Of a stretch of 12,976 bases of DNA, positions 1 to 6,552 are shown one piece after another (the first letter of the stretch is position 1; each line of letters starts with the position of its first letter). The notes under the pieces were generated by a model. The model searched no databases. It was not told the DNA's origin and saw only the letters and a list, made by a program, of their open reading frames with translations. A program made the position numbers and the translations under genes. Source of the stretch: an uncultured beta proteobacterium (GTDB lineage: Bacteria > Pseudomonadota > Gammaproteobacteria > Burkholderiales > Burkholderiaceae); the NCBI GenBank assembly GCA_903827075.1, contig CAIKGX010000189.1, positions 1 through 12,976 on the forward strand. Reading direction: 5' to 3'.

Positions 1-236
1 TGTACGCGCTTTGCTGCAATAGTGCCAATGATGGCGCCTGCCACAATTGCACCAATGATCAGTGAGTAGACCGGTTTGAATTCGGGAATCAAGAAGGTGG
101 TAACTACTGCAAGTAGCATGCCGATCATGCCAAATGTATTGCCTTGGCGTGATGTGGTTGGCGAGGACAAGCCACGCAATGCGAGGATGAACAGCACCGA
201 AGAAATGAGATAAGAAATCGCTGTGATATTTAACAT
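1..236 (-). CDS. pntB: NAD(P) transhydrogenase subunit beta, N-terminal part (cut by window edge)
   Basis: This is the beginning of the beta subunit of the proton-translocating NAD(P) transhydrogenase, an inner-membrane enzyme that uses the proton gradient to reduce NADP+ with NADH. Only the first 78 codons lie in the window. The ATG is at 236-234, and the peptide starts MLNITAISYLISSVLFILAL, a first membrane helix. It is followed by GLSSPTTSRQGNTFGMIGM, the conserved PntB loop, and then two more hydrophobic stretches (about residues 39-52 and 56-72). The NADP-binding domain III lies outside the window. It is the third gene of the pnt operon, 33 bases after the pntA2 stop. No strong Shine-Dalgarno sequence precedes it, so coupling to upstream translation is plausible. 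Family identification is firm; the missing part cannot be judged. Confidence 0.93.
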   Translation of the reverse strand, partial: MLNITAISYLISSVLFILALRGLSSPTTSRQGNTFGMIGMLLAVVTTFLIPEFKPVYSLIIGAIVAGAIIGTIAAKRV

Positions 237-269
237 GAGTGTGGTCTCTGTATAGGTCTTTTTCTAGTT

Positions 270-608
270 TTATTTAGTTCCAGTCGCATCAGCCTTGGGA
301 GCTTTTTTCTTGAACATCTCAAGCATGCGACGAGTGACCATAAAGCCACCAAAAATATTGATTGATGCTAAGAACACCGCAACAGCACCGATGATGCTGG
401 TGAGCGTGATTTCATCTCCACCAATGACTTCTGTTTGCAACAGTGCACCAACAATGATGATCCCTGAAATAGCGTTAGTAACCGCCATCAGTGGGGTATG
501 CAATGCAGGTGTGACATTCCAAACGACGTGATAACCAACAAAGATGGCCAATACAAAAACAGTAATGTTTTGGACGGTGAGGATGCTTTGAAAAGCCGCG
601 AGATCCAT
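270..608 (-). CDS. pntA2: NAD(P) transhydrogenase subunit alpha, part 2 (membrane domain)
   Basis: This 112-residue protein is the membrane-embedded piece of the transhydrogenase alpha chain. In enterobacteria it is the C-terminal end of a single PntA protein; here it is a separate gene, as in Rhodospirillum rubrum. Three hydrophobic segments are visible (about residues 15-32, 38-57 and 70-92). The stretch HTPLMAVTNAISGI at 37-50 is the conserved second helix of this domain, and a basic tail (RRMLEMFKKK) probably faces the cytoplasm. With PntB it forms the proton channel. The ATG at 608 has an AAAGGAAA Shine-Dalgarno sequence six bases upstream. The gene starts 23 bases after the pntA1 stop and is followed by pntB, so all three are almost certainly one transcript. 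The assignment is secure. Confidence 0.95.
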   Translation of the reverse strand: MDLAAFQSILTVQNITVFVLAIFVGYHVVWNVTPALHTPLMAVTNAISGIIIVGALLQTEVIGGDEITLTSIIGAVAVFLASINIFGGFMVTRRMLEMFKKKAPKADATGTK

Positions 609-631
609 GATGTTTCCTTTGAATATTTTTT

Positions 632-1765
632 CTATTGGTTTTTACGGACGGCTTGGCCATCACGACACATTAAGCAGGCGGTAACGATGTCATCATCAGT
701 CGGGATGACTAACTTCGCCTCTGCATCCACTATCAGCTTCATAAAGTCGAGTAAGTTACGTGCATACAGAGCAGATGCATCTGCCGCAACCATGCTTGCT
801 AGATTGGTGTAACCCACAATCTTCACACCATTCACTTCAACGATTTTATCTGCTTGAGTCAGTGGACAGTTGCCAGAACCGTTATCACCGCGACCAGCAG
901 CTAAGTCAATCACGATGGATCCTGGTTTCATCTTGGTAACAGTATCGCTATGCAAGAGGACTGGTGGTTTACGGCCTGGAATTAAAGCAGTCGTAATAAC
1001 AATGTCAGCTTGCTGGGCACGTTCAGAGACCAAAGCTGCTTGGCGTTTCATCCAGGCCTCAGGCATGGGGCGGGCATACCCACCAACACCTTGAGCGATT
1101 TCTCGTTCTTCATCGGACTCAAATGGAACATCTACAAACTTGCCGCCTAGCGACTCGATTTGTTCTTTTACGGCTGGTCGTACGTCAGAAGCTTCAATCA
1201 CAGCACCCAAACGCTTAGCGGTTGCAATCGCTTGCAATCCAGCAACCCCAACACCCAGGATCAGGACGCGTGCAGCTTTAACGGTTCCCGCAGCCGTCAT
1301 CAACATCGGCATGAATCGTTGATATTCATTTGCGGCCACCATGACTGCTTTGTAGCCCGCAATATTGGCTTGGGAAGAAAGCACATCCATACTTTGTGCG
1401 CGAGTAGTTCTTGGTGCGGCCTCAAGAGAGAAGGCAGTAATACCTTGGACGGCCATCGCTTCAATATTGTGTTGATCAAATGGATCGAGCATGCCAATTA
1501 ACACGCTGCCAGATTTAATCTGTTTAAGCTCATCTGTTTCTGGTGAACGTACTTTCAGTACGATTTCTGCGCCAAATGCATCAGCTGCGCTACCGATGCT
1601 GGCACCAACAGCTTCATAGGCGGAATCTGGTTGACTGGCCTTAACGCCAGCATCTTTTTGGATGATGATCTGATGACCTTGCCCAATGAGTTTTTTGACG
1701 GTTTCTGGGGTGGCGGCTACCCGAGTTTCCCCGAGCCTAGTTTCCAGTGGCACTCCTATGCGCAT
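632..1765 (-). CDS. pntA1: NAD(P) transhydrogenase subunit alpha, part 1 (soluble NAD(H)-binding domain I)
   Basis: This 377-residue protein is the cytoplasmic, NAD(H)-binding domain I of the proton-translocating transhydrogenase. It is related to alanine dehydrogenase. Visible landmarks are the N-terminal RIGVPLETRLGETRVAATPE, the RQD loop that contacts the nicotinamide (R119, Q124, D127 with the same spacing as in R. rubrum), the adjoining SSQANIAGYKAV, and a Rossmann glycine motif GVGVAGLQA at 171-179 followed by an acidic residue at the end of strand 2 (IEASDVR). The late loop AAGRGDNGSGNCPLT is also typical. The protein ends before any membrane segment, so the alpha chain is genuinely split; the next gene supplies the membrane part. 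Start choice: the ATG at 1765 is preceded by a GGAGA ribosome-binding site. It is the first gene of the operon and is divergent from mnmA. Confidence 0.96.
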   Translation of the reverse strand: MRIGVPLETRLGETRVAATPETVKKLIGQGHQIIIQKDAGVKASQPDSAYEAVGASIGSAADAFGAEIVLKVRSPETDELKQIKSGSVLIGMLDPFDQHNIEAMAVQGITAFSLEAAPRTTRAQSMDVLSSQANIAGYKAVMVAANEYQRFMPMLMTAAGTVKAARVLILGVGVAGLQAIATAKRLGAVIEASDVRPAVKEQIESLGGKFVDVPFESDEEREIAQGVGGYARPMPEAWMKRQAALVSERAQQADIVITTALIPGRKPPVLLHSDTVTKMKPGSIVIDLAAGRGDNGSGNCPLTQADKIVEVNGVKIVGYTNLASMVAADASALYARNLLDFMKLIVDAEAKLVIPTDDDIVTACLMCRDGQAVRKNQ

Positions 1766-1940
1766 GGCAAGTCTCCAAATGCTAATTATTAGAAAAATCT
1801 ATTTTAGGTATATATGCGCAATAACGTATATATACATACCCTTATACACATCATCTTCTGTCTATCTCAATTCTGAGCGACTTTTAATGAAGACTTCTAC
1901 AATAAGGTTTTCAGCTTATATTGAATTCTCGCATTTTTTG
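1766..1940. promoter_or_regulatory. Divergent pntA1 / mnmA control region with GTATATAT repeats
   Basis: This 175-base region must hold the promoters of both the pnt operon (minus) and mnmA (plus). It is clearly richer in A and T than the flanking genes. GTATATAT occurs at 1808-1815 and again at 1826-1833. The second copy is part of the perfect 10-base palindrome GTATATATAC (1826-1835), and the first copy with ATATATAC (1828-1835) also forms an inverted repeat with a 12-base spacer. The repeats have a period of 18 bases. A possible mnmA -10 box, TACAAT, is at 1898-1903, but I see no good -35. For the pnt direction TAAAAT (complement of 1801-1806) is a candidate -10, again without a convincing -35. 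The repeats could be operators or simply part of an AT-rich promoter. Confidence 0.5.
1772..1776 (-). promoter_or_regulatory. Shine-Dalgarno sequence of pntA1
   Basis: On the minus strand GGAGA lies six bases before the pntA1 ATG (1765-1763). It fixes the start and is one of the better ribosome-binding sites in the window. Confidence 0.7.
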
Positions 1941-3056
1941 ATGATCCCGCTCAATTCTTCCCTAATCACCCCTACAAAGCCCACTAAAGTTGTGGTTGGT
2001 ATGTCAGGAGGGGTGGACTCGTCTGTTGCAGCCTGGATGCTAAAACAGCAGGGTTATGAGGTGATTGGCCTTTTCATGAAAAACTGGGAAGACGACGATA
2101 GCGACGAGTATTGCTCTGCGCGCCAAGATTGGCTCGATGTTGTCTCGGTTGCCGATCTCATTGGGATTGATGTGGAGGCGGTTAATTTTGCTGCTGAGTA
2201 CCGCGAGCGTGTTTTTGCGGAATTTCTTCGTGAATATGCTGCCGGACGAACCCCTAATCCAGACGTATTGTGCAATGCGGAAATTAAGTTCAAGGCATTT
2301 TTGGATCATGCGATGAGTTTGGGTGCTGATGCTATTGCTACTGGTCACTATGCGCGTGTCAGGCATCAGAGTGGAAGGGTGCAATTATTAAAGGCGGTGG
2401 ACGCGAGTAAAGATCAAAGTTACTTTTTGCATCGCTTAACTCAGAGTCAGTTAGCCAATGTTCTATTTCCTTTGGGGGAAATTGCTAAAACAGAAGTACG
2501 AAAAATTGCTGAGCAAATTGGACTACATAACGCTCGTAAAAAAGATTCCACAGGTATTTGTTTTATTGGAGAGCGTCCTTTCCGTGAGTTTCTTAATCGC
2601 TACTTACCTCGTACCCCTGGACCGATCAAAACCCCTGAAGGCAAGACCGTAGGAGAGCATATGGGCCTCGCTTTCTTTACCTTGGGGCAACGCAAAGGAA
2701 TTGGTATTGGCGGTAGTCAGGATGGCAATGGAGATGCTTGGTATGTAGCGCGTAAAGATATGGCAAATAACACTTTATATGTGGCGCAAGGCCACGAACA
2801 TCCATGGCTATTGGCCGAGCAGCTTACTGCAATCGACGCTAGTTGGGTTGATGGCGCCGCACCAGCACCTGGGAAGTACTCCGCCAAAACTCGCTATCGT
2901 CAAACGGATGCAGCGTGTGAGATGGCTGCTGGATCAGAAGGTCCCCTGGACTTTCAACTAACTTTCCCAGAAGCGCAATGGGCAGTCACTCCAGGCCAGT
3001 CTGCCGTTGTATACGATGGCGATGTTTGCTTGGGCGGTGGAATTATTTCCGCTTAA
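1941..3056 (+). CDS. mnmA: tRNA-specific 2-thiouridylase MnmA
   Basis: MnmA adenylates and thiolates the wobble uridine U34 of tRNA-Lys, -Glu and -Gln, using sulfur relayed from the cysteine desulfurase. The 371-residue product (E. coli 368) has the ATP PP-loop GMSGGVDSS at 20-28, the NWEDDD...CSARQD segment, the catalytic cysteine in PDVLCNAEIKF (C111) and the second active-site cysteine in DSTGICFIGERPF (C207). A C-terminal beta-barrel region follows. Start choice: the frame is open back to 1686, inside pntA1 on the other strand, but homology begins with KVVVGMSGG. ATG 1941 gives a normal length and follows a possible -10 box at 1898-1903. ATG 1887 would add 18 residues without family similarity that I can recognise. 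No clear Shine-Dalgarno sequence precedes either start. The gene converges with the glutathione transferase gene. Confidence 0.95.
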   Translation: MIPLNSSLITPTKPTKVVVGMSGGVDSSVAAWMLKQQGYEVIGLFMKNWEDDDSDEYCSARQDWLDVVSVADLIGIDVEAVNFAAEYRERVFAEFLREYAAGRTPNPDVLCNAEIKFKAFLDHAMSLGADAIATGHYARVRHQSGRVQLLKAVDASKDQSYFLHRLTQSQLANVLFPLGEIAKTEVRKIAEQIGLHNARKKDSTGICFIGERPFREFLNRYLPRTPGPIKTPEGKTVGEHMGLAFFTLGQRKGIGIGGSQDGNGDAWYVARKDMANNTLYVAQGHEHPWLLAEQLTAIDASWVDGAAPAPGKYSAKTRYRQTDAACEMAAGSEGPLDFQLTFPEAQWAVTPGQSAVVYDGDVCLGGGIISA

Positions 3057-3087
3057 GCATGTAGCGCTTCAGCCCGCCTTAAGCTAC
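3051..3087. repeat. Inverted repeat at the mnmA / glutathione transferase junction
   Basis: GCTTAAG (3051-3057) and CTTAAGC (3078-3084) form a 7-base inverted repeat holding both stop codons of the convergent genes. An overlapping alternative pairs GTAGC (3061-3065) with GCTAC (3083-3087). No T tract follows on either strand, so it is not a standard intrinsic terminator. Both genes end in GCT-TAA-G (alanine then stop), which by itself produces the symmetry. Confidence 0.3.
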
Positions 3088-3693
3088 TGGTGGAACTGTT
3101 TCTGCAAAAGAAGGTCTTTGCATCAACTTTTGATACAAAGCATCTAGATTAGGATGTTGCGCTTGCCACTGAATGGTAGGGAAGCGGAACAATAAATACC
3201 CCAGCGCACATCCCACTGCAATATCAGCCAAAGTCAGTTGATTGCTATGACACCACGTGTTTTCACCAAGCTCACTCGACATTTGCTGTAAAGCGGCATC
3301 AATTTTTGACATTTGGCGTTCAATCCAGGCCGGGCTGTGTTGTTCTGTAGGGCGCCAAGTCGCTTCTAGGCGAGCCAAAATGCCTGCATCCATTACTCCG
3401 TCAGCCAAGGCCTCCCAAGTCTTTACAGCGGCTCGCTCGCGGCCACCGGAGGGAATGAGTTGGGCAACGGGGCTCAAGGTATCCGCATATTCGGCAATTA
3501 CCCGAGAGTCGTAAATAGCACCGCCATCATCCAAGAGTAGGCATGGAATCTTGCCTAAAGGGTTATTCATGGCAATTTTGGTGTCTGCAGCCCATACATT
3601 CTCTAATTCGAGGTCTACGTCTACCTTTTTTTCTGAGAAAACAATGCGCACTTTGCGTACGTAGGGGCTAGTAAGGGATCCGATAAGTTTCAT
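3079..3693 (-). CDS. Glutathione S-transferase family protein, YibF-like
   Basis: This 204-residue protein has the glutathione S-transferase fold and most resembles E. coli YibF. The thioredoxin-like domain begins MKLIGSLTSPYVRKVRIV, with a serine (S9) where the catalytic Ser/Cys usually sits. NPLGKIPCL holds the cis-proline (P50), and DSRVIAEY at 62-69 is the glutathione gamma-glutamyl binding motif. The helical domain contains EALADGVMDAG (95-105), a signature shared with YibF, and LTLADIAVGCALGYL. The substrate is not known for this subfamily; glutathione-dependent detoxification or reduction is inferred. Start choice: the frame extends to an ATG at 3744, but those 17 extra residues (rich in aromatic residues) precede the normal MKLxGSxTSP start, so 3693 is preferred although no good ribosome-binding site precedes either. 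It is convergent with mnmA and divergent from purB. Confidence 0.88.
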   Translation of the reverse strand: MKLIGSLTSPYVRKVRIVFSEKKVDVDLELENVWAADTKIAMNNPLGKIPCLLLDDGGAIYDSRVIAEYADTLSPVAQLIPSGGRERAAVKTWEALADGVMDAGILARLEATWRPTEQHSPAWIERQMSKIDAALQQMSSELGENTWCHSNQLTLADIAVGCALGYLLFRFPTIQWQAQHPNLDALYQKLMQRPSFAETVPPVA

Positions 3694-3788
3694 AGGGTGA
3701 AGTATAGCTATCCTGTAGAAGGTAGGTTGGACCTCATAACGCATTAAAATCAGGTTTTATTGACATATTTAATGTAAAGGCAATATCC
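3694..3788. other. Divergent intergenic region between the GST gene and purB
   Basis: These 95 bases should carry the promoters for both genes. TTGACA at 3760-3765 looks like a -35 box, but a -10 at normal spacing would overlap the purB start codon, so I do not call a promoter. The only clear element is the purB ribosome-binding site. Confidence 0.4.
3776..3780 (+). promoter_or_regulatory. Shine-Dalgarno sequence supporting the purB GTG start
   Basis: AAAGG lies eight bases before the GTG at 3789-3791. It supports the non-ATG start, which also matches the conserved purB N-terminus. Confidence 0.65.
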
Positions 3789-5168
3789 GTGAGCCAGCCG
3801 CTGTCAACCCTTAATGCCCTTTCCCCTTTAGACGGCCGTTACGCTGGAAAATTGGATGCCCTCAGGCCTTGGTTATCCGAAGCGGCATTTATGCGCCAAC
3901 GGGTTTTTGTAGAGATTCATTGGCTCTTGGCTTTGGTTAATGCTGGGCTACCTGACGTTCCAAAAATCAGTGCCGCTGATGAAGCCTTTCTCCTGTCATT
4001 GCCAGCAAGCTTTTCTGATGTAGATGCACAGCGTATTAAGGATATTGAAGCCGTAACCAACCATGACGTTAAAGCGGTTGAGTACTTCTTAAAAGAAAAA
4101 GTATCTGGTCGACCAGACTTATTAAAAGCAAGCGAGTTTATTCACTTTGCCTGTACCTCTGAAGATATCAACAACACTTCGCATGGCTTGATGCTACGCG
4201 GTGCGCGCGATGAAGTTTTATTGCCACAACTGCGAAAAGTGTTATCTGTCCTCACTGATTTAGCTATTGAAAATGCAAGAGTTCCTTTACTTTCCCGTAC
4301 ACACGGTCAGCCGGCATCCCCAAGTACTTTAGGCAAAGAACTCGCCAATATTGCCAAGCGTTTAGAGTGCGCTATTGAGGCCATTGCCTCCGCTCCACTC
4401 TTAGGAAAAATGAATGGAGCAGTAGGTAACTACAACGCGCATATTTCTGCTTATCCTGATTTTGATTGGGAAAACTTTTCAAAAAATGTGGTGGAGCAGC
4501 GCCTTGGCTTGACCTTCAATCCCTACACCATTCAGATTGAGCCGCATGATGGTATGGCTCAACTGTTTGATGCGATTGCTCGCGCTAATACTATTCTCTT
4601 GGATATGGATCGGGACTTTTGGTCCTATATTTCTATTGGTTACTTTAAGCAACGCACCAAGGCTGGTGAAATTGGCTCTTCTACGATGCCCCATAAAGTC
4701 AATCCCATTGATTTTGAAAACTCCGAAGGCAATTTGGGTGTGGCCAATGCCTTGCTTCGTCACCTCGCGGAAAAATTGCCAATTTCTCGTTGGCAGCGTG
4801 ACCTCACAGACTCCACAGTTTTGCGTAACCTAGGCCCAGCATTTGGTCACAGCGTATTGGCCTATGACAGTGCCTTACGTGGATTAAGTAAGTTAGAAGT
4901 AAATCATGCTGCCATTGCAGCAGATCTAGATGAGTGCTGGGAAGTATTGGCTGAACCAGTGCAAACGGTCATGCGTCGCTATGGCATTGAGAATCCCTAT
5001 GAGCAACTCAAGGAGCTCACGCGCGGTAAAGGAATTAATAAAACTGACCTGCAAACATTCATCAAAACACTTTCTATTCCTGAGGATGCAAAAGCACGTT
5101 TACTAGAAATGACGCCATCTTCGTATTTAGGCAAGGCGGTTGAATTGACCGAACGACTCAAAAAGTGA
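3789..5168 (+). CDS. purB: Adenylosuccinate lyase
   Basis: PurB catalyses two beta-eliminations releasing fumarate: SAICAR to AICAR in purine synthesis, and adenylosuccinate to AMP. The 459-residue product (E. coli 456) belongs to the aspartase/fumarase superfamily. It starts LSTLNALSPLDGRYAGK, as expected for the family. SRTHGQPASPSTLGKE carries the conserved histidine H172. The signature loop GSSTMPHKVNP at about 296-306 holds the catalytic serine, and the conserved CTSEDINNTSHG lies near residue 120. The start is GTG with a good Shine-Dalgarno sequence. The stop TGA overlaps the GTG start of waaA by four bases (5165-5168), so the two genes share a transcript. The gene appears intact and ordinary in composition. 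Confidence 0.97.
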   Translation: MSQPLSTLNALSPLDGRYAGKLDALRPWLSEAAFMRQRVFVEIHWLLALVNAGLPDVPKISAADEAFLLSLPASFSDVDAQRIKDIEAVTNHDVKAVEYFLKEKVSGRPDLLKASEFIHFACTSEDINNTSHGLMLRGARDEVLLPQLRKVLSVLTDLAIENARVPLLSRTHGQPASPSTLGKELANIAKRLECAIEAIASAPLLGKMNGAVGNYNAHISAYPDFDWENFSKNVVEQRLGLTFNPYTIQIEPHDGMAQLFDAIARANTILLDMDRDFWSYISIGYFKQRTKAGEIGSSTMPHKVNPIDFENSEGNLGVANALLRHLAEKLPISRWQRDLTDSTVLRNLGPAFGHSVLAYDSALRGLSKLEVNHAAIAADLDECWEVLAEPVQTVMRRYGIENPYEQLKELTRGKGINKTDLQTFIKTLSIPEDAKARLLEMTPSSYLGKAVELTERLKK

Positions 5169-6535
5169 GCTTGACTACCAATTCAGAATACGGGGCGCGG
5201 CCTCGGTTCTGGTTTGCCGTATATCAATTGCTGTGGCATCTATTGTTGCCATTAGCATTTATTCGTCTTGCTTGGCGGGCTCGTCACTCTATTCAATATT
5301 TAACTTACCTTCCTGAGCGTTTGGGTTATGGCTATAGCAAACCGATCAAGCAGGGTGTGATTTGGATTCATGCAGTGTCAGTAGGCGAGACCCGTGCTGC
5401 ACAACCTCTCATCCAGGCCTACCTTGCTCGTGGAGAATCCATCTTGCTGACCCATATGACCCTCAACGGGCGTCGTACCGGAGCTGCATTATTCGCAAAA
5501 GCGATTGCGGCTGGGCAAATTCAACAGGTCTATTTACCATATGATCTCTGTTGGTCTGTTGCGAATTTCATTCGTATCTTTAAACCGAAACTCGGTTTGT
5601 TTATGGAAACCGAAGCATGGCCTACAGTCGTGTTTTACTGCGCTCAAATTGGGATGCCATTATTTTTAGTCAACGCTCGTTTATCCGAGAGAAGCGCTCG
5701 TCGGGTGAATCGTTTTGGTAAAGCAGGCCGAGCATTATTTCAAGCTTTTACAGGAATCTTGGCACAAACTGAGTTTGATGCGCAGCGTTATCGCAGTCTA
5801 GGCGTACGAAATATTGAGATTGTGGGCAATTTAAAGTTTGATGTGCCGCTTGATCCGGAGTTGGTGAAGCAAGGCATGGCATGGCGGAAAGACTTGCATG
5901 TCAATCAGCGCACCATGGTTTGTGCTGCCAGCACGCGCGATGGTGAAGAGCTCATCATTCTCAAAGCCTGGAAAAATCTGCTCCTCAGTCATTCCTTTGA
6001 GGTGCCACCATTGCTTTGTTTGGTACCCAGACATCCCGAGCGTTTTTCAGACGTAGCAGATCAAATACACGGGGCGGGTTTTCAGTTTCGACGCCGTTCT
6101 GAGTGGAGTGGCATTCCCCAAATCACATCAGATTTAGAGGTGATTTTAGGCGATTCTATGGGCGAGATGCCAATGTATTACAGTGCCGCAAACTTGGTTG
6201 TTATGGGCGGTAGTCTCTTGCCATTTGGAGGTCAAAACTTGATTGAAGCTTGTGCGGCAGGGTGTCCTGTATTGCTGGGTGAGCATACCTATAACTTTCA
6301 ACAGGCTGCATTAGACGCTTTAGAGGCTGGGGCTGCTAAAAGAATTACGGGTGATCTGATTCTAGGTGAGCCTATTGCTCTAATGGAGTCTTTAAAGTCG
6401 TTGTTATTGAATACTGCGGAGCTAGAAAAAATGTCGGATGCAGCAAAGGTGTATTCACTTGAGCATCAAGGCGCAACTCGGAAAATATTAGCAGCCTTAG
6501 AGCATCAAAACTTCAGCCTGAGTTCATCAGACTGA
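5165..6535 (+). CDS. waaA: 3-deoxy-D-manno-octulosonic acid (Kdo) transferase
   Basis: WaaA (KdtA) moves Kdo from CMP-Kdo to the lipid A precursor on the inner face of the inner membrane, starting the lipopolysaccharide core. The 456-residue protein has an N-terminal hydrophobic anchor (about 15-36), then YLPERLGYG, and the motif IHAVSVGETRAAQPL with the catalytic glutamate E75. NARLSERSARR, AQTEFDAQRYRSLGV, GNLKFD (221-226), VPRHPERF, GDSMGEMPMYY (329 on) and GGSLLPFGGQNLIEACAAGCPVLLGEH are all typical of glycosyltransferase family 30. Start: GTG at 5165 overlapping the purB stop, with no evident Shine-Dalgarno sequence, so translation probably depends on ribosomes finishing purB. Its stop codon sits inside a hairpin that probably ends the transcript. 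Whether it adds one or two Kdo units cannot be read from the sequence. Confidence 0.96.
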   Translation: MSLTTNSEYGARPRFWFAVYQLLWHLLLPLAFIRLAWRARHSIQYLTYLPERLGYGYSKPIKQGVIWIHAVSVGETRAAQPLIQAYLARGESILLTHMTLNGRRTGAALFAKAIAAGQIQQVYLPYDLCWSVANFIRIFKPKLGLFMETEAWPTVVFYCAQIGMPLFLVNARLSERSARRVNRFGKAGRALFQAFTGILAQTEFDAQRYRSLGVRNIEIVGNLKFDVPLDPELVKQGMAWRKDLHVNQRTMVCAASTRDGEELIILKAWKNLLLSHSFEVPPLLCLVPRHPERFSDVADQIHGAGFQFRRRSEWSGIPQITSDLEVILGDSMGEMPMYYSAANLVVMGGSLLPFGGQNLIEACAAGCPVLLGEHTYNFQQAALDALEAGAAKRITGDLILGEPIALMESLKSLLLNTAELEKMSDAAKVYSLEHQGATRKILAALEHQNFSLSSSD

Positions 6536-6546
6536 AGGTGTTTTAT
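6505..6546. terminator. Probable bidirectional terminator between waaA and secF
   Basis: CTTCAG (6511-6516) pairs with CTGAAG (6532-6537), and inside that CTGA (6518-6521) pairs with TCAG (6527-6530). This gives a ten-pair stem with one C/A mismatch and a five-base loop (6522-6526). On the plus strand GTGTTTTATT follows the stem; on the minus strand TTTTGATG follows it. The waaA stop codon (6533-6535) is in the right arm. The secF stop is at 6553, so the hairpin sits at the tail of both convergent operons. T tracts are short, so efficiency is uncertain. Confidence 0.65.
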
Positions 6547-6552
6547 TAAGTG

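Noticed and set aside
1160..1501. Open frame of 113 codons on the plus strand inside pntA1
   Set aside because: Entirely antisense to a conserved gene, with no recognisable protein motif and no ribosome-binding site.
1686..1940. Long in-frame N-terminal extension of mnmA (85 residues)
   Set aside because: It overlaps the 5' end of pntA1 on the other strand and crosses the AT-rich promoter region; MnmA homology begins only near residue 16 of the 1941 start.
2040..2384. Open frame of 114 codons on the minus strand inside mnmA
   Set aside because: Antisense shadow of the conserved PP-loop and catalytic-cysteine region; no domain is recognisable.
3051..3087. Convergent mnmA/GST inverted repeat as a bidirectional terminator
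   Set aside because: The stem is short with a 20-base loop and there is no T tract on either side; both genes ending in GCT-TAA-G explains the symmetry. Kept only as a low-confidence repeat.
3760..3765. TTGACA as a -35 box for purB
   Set aside because: A -10 box at 16-18 bases would fall at about 3782-3789, on the GTG start codon, leaving no leader for the ribosome-binding site that is clearly present.
4479..4833. Antisense and out-of-frame open frames inside purB
   Set aside because: They overlap the strongly conserved signature loop region of adenylosuccinate lyase and show no family features.
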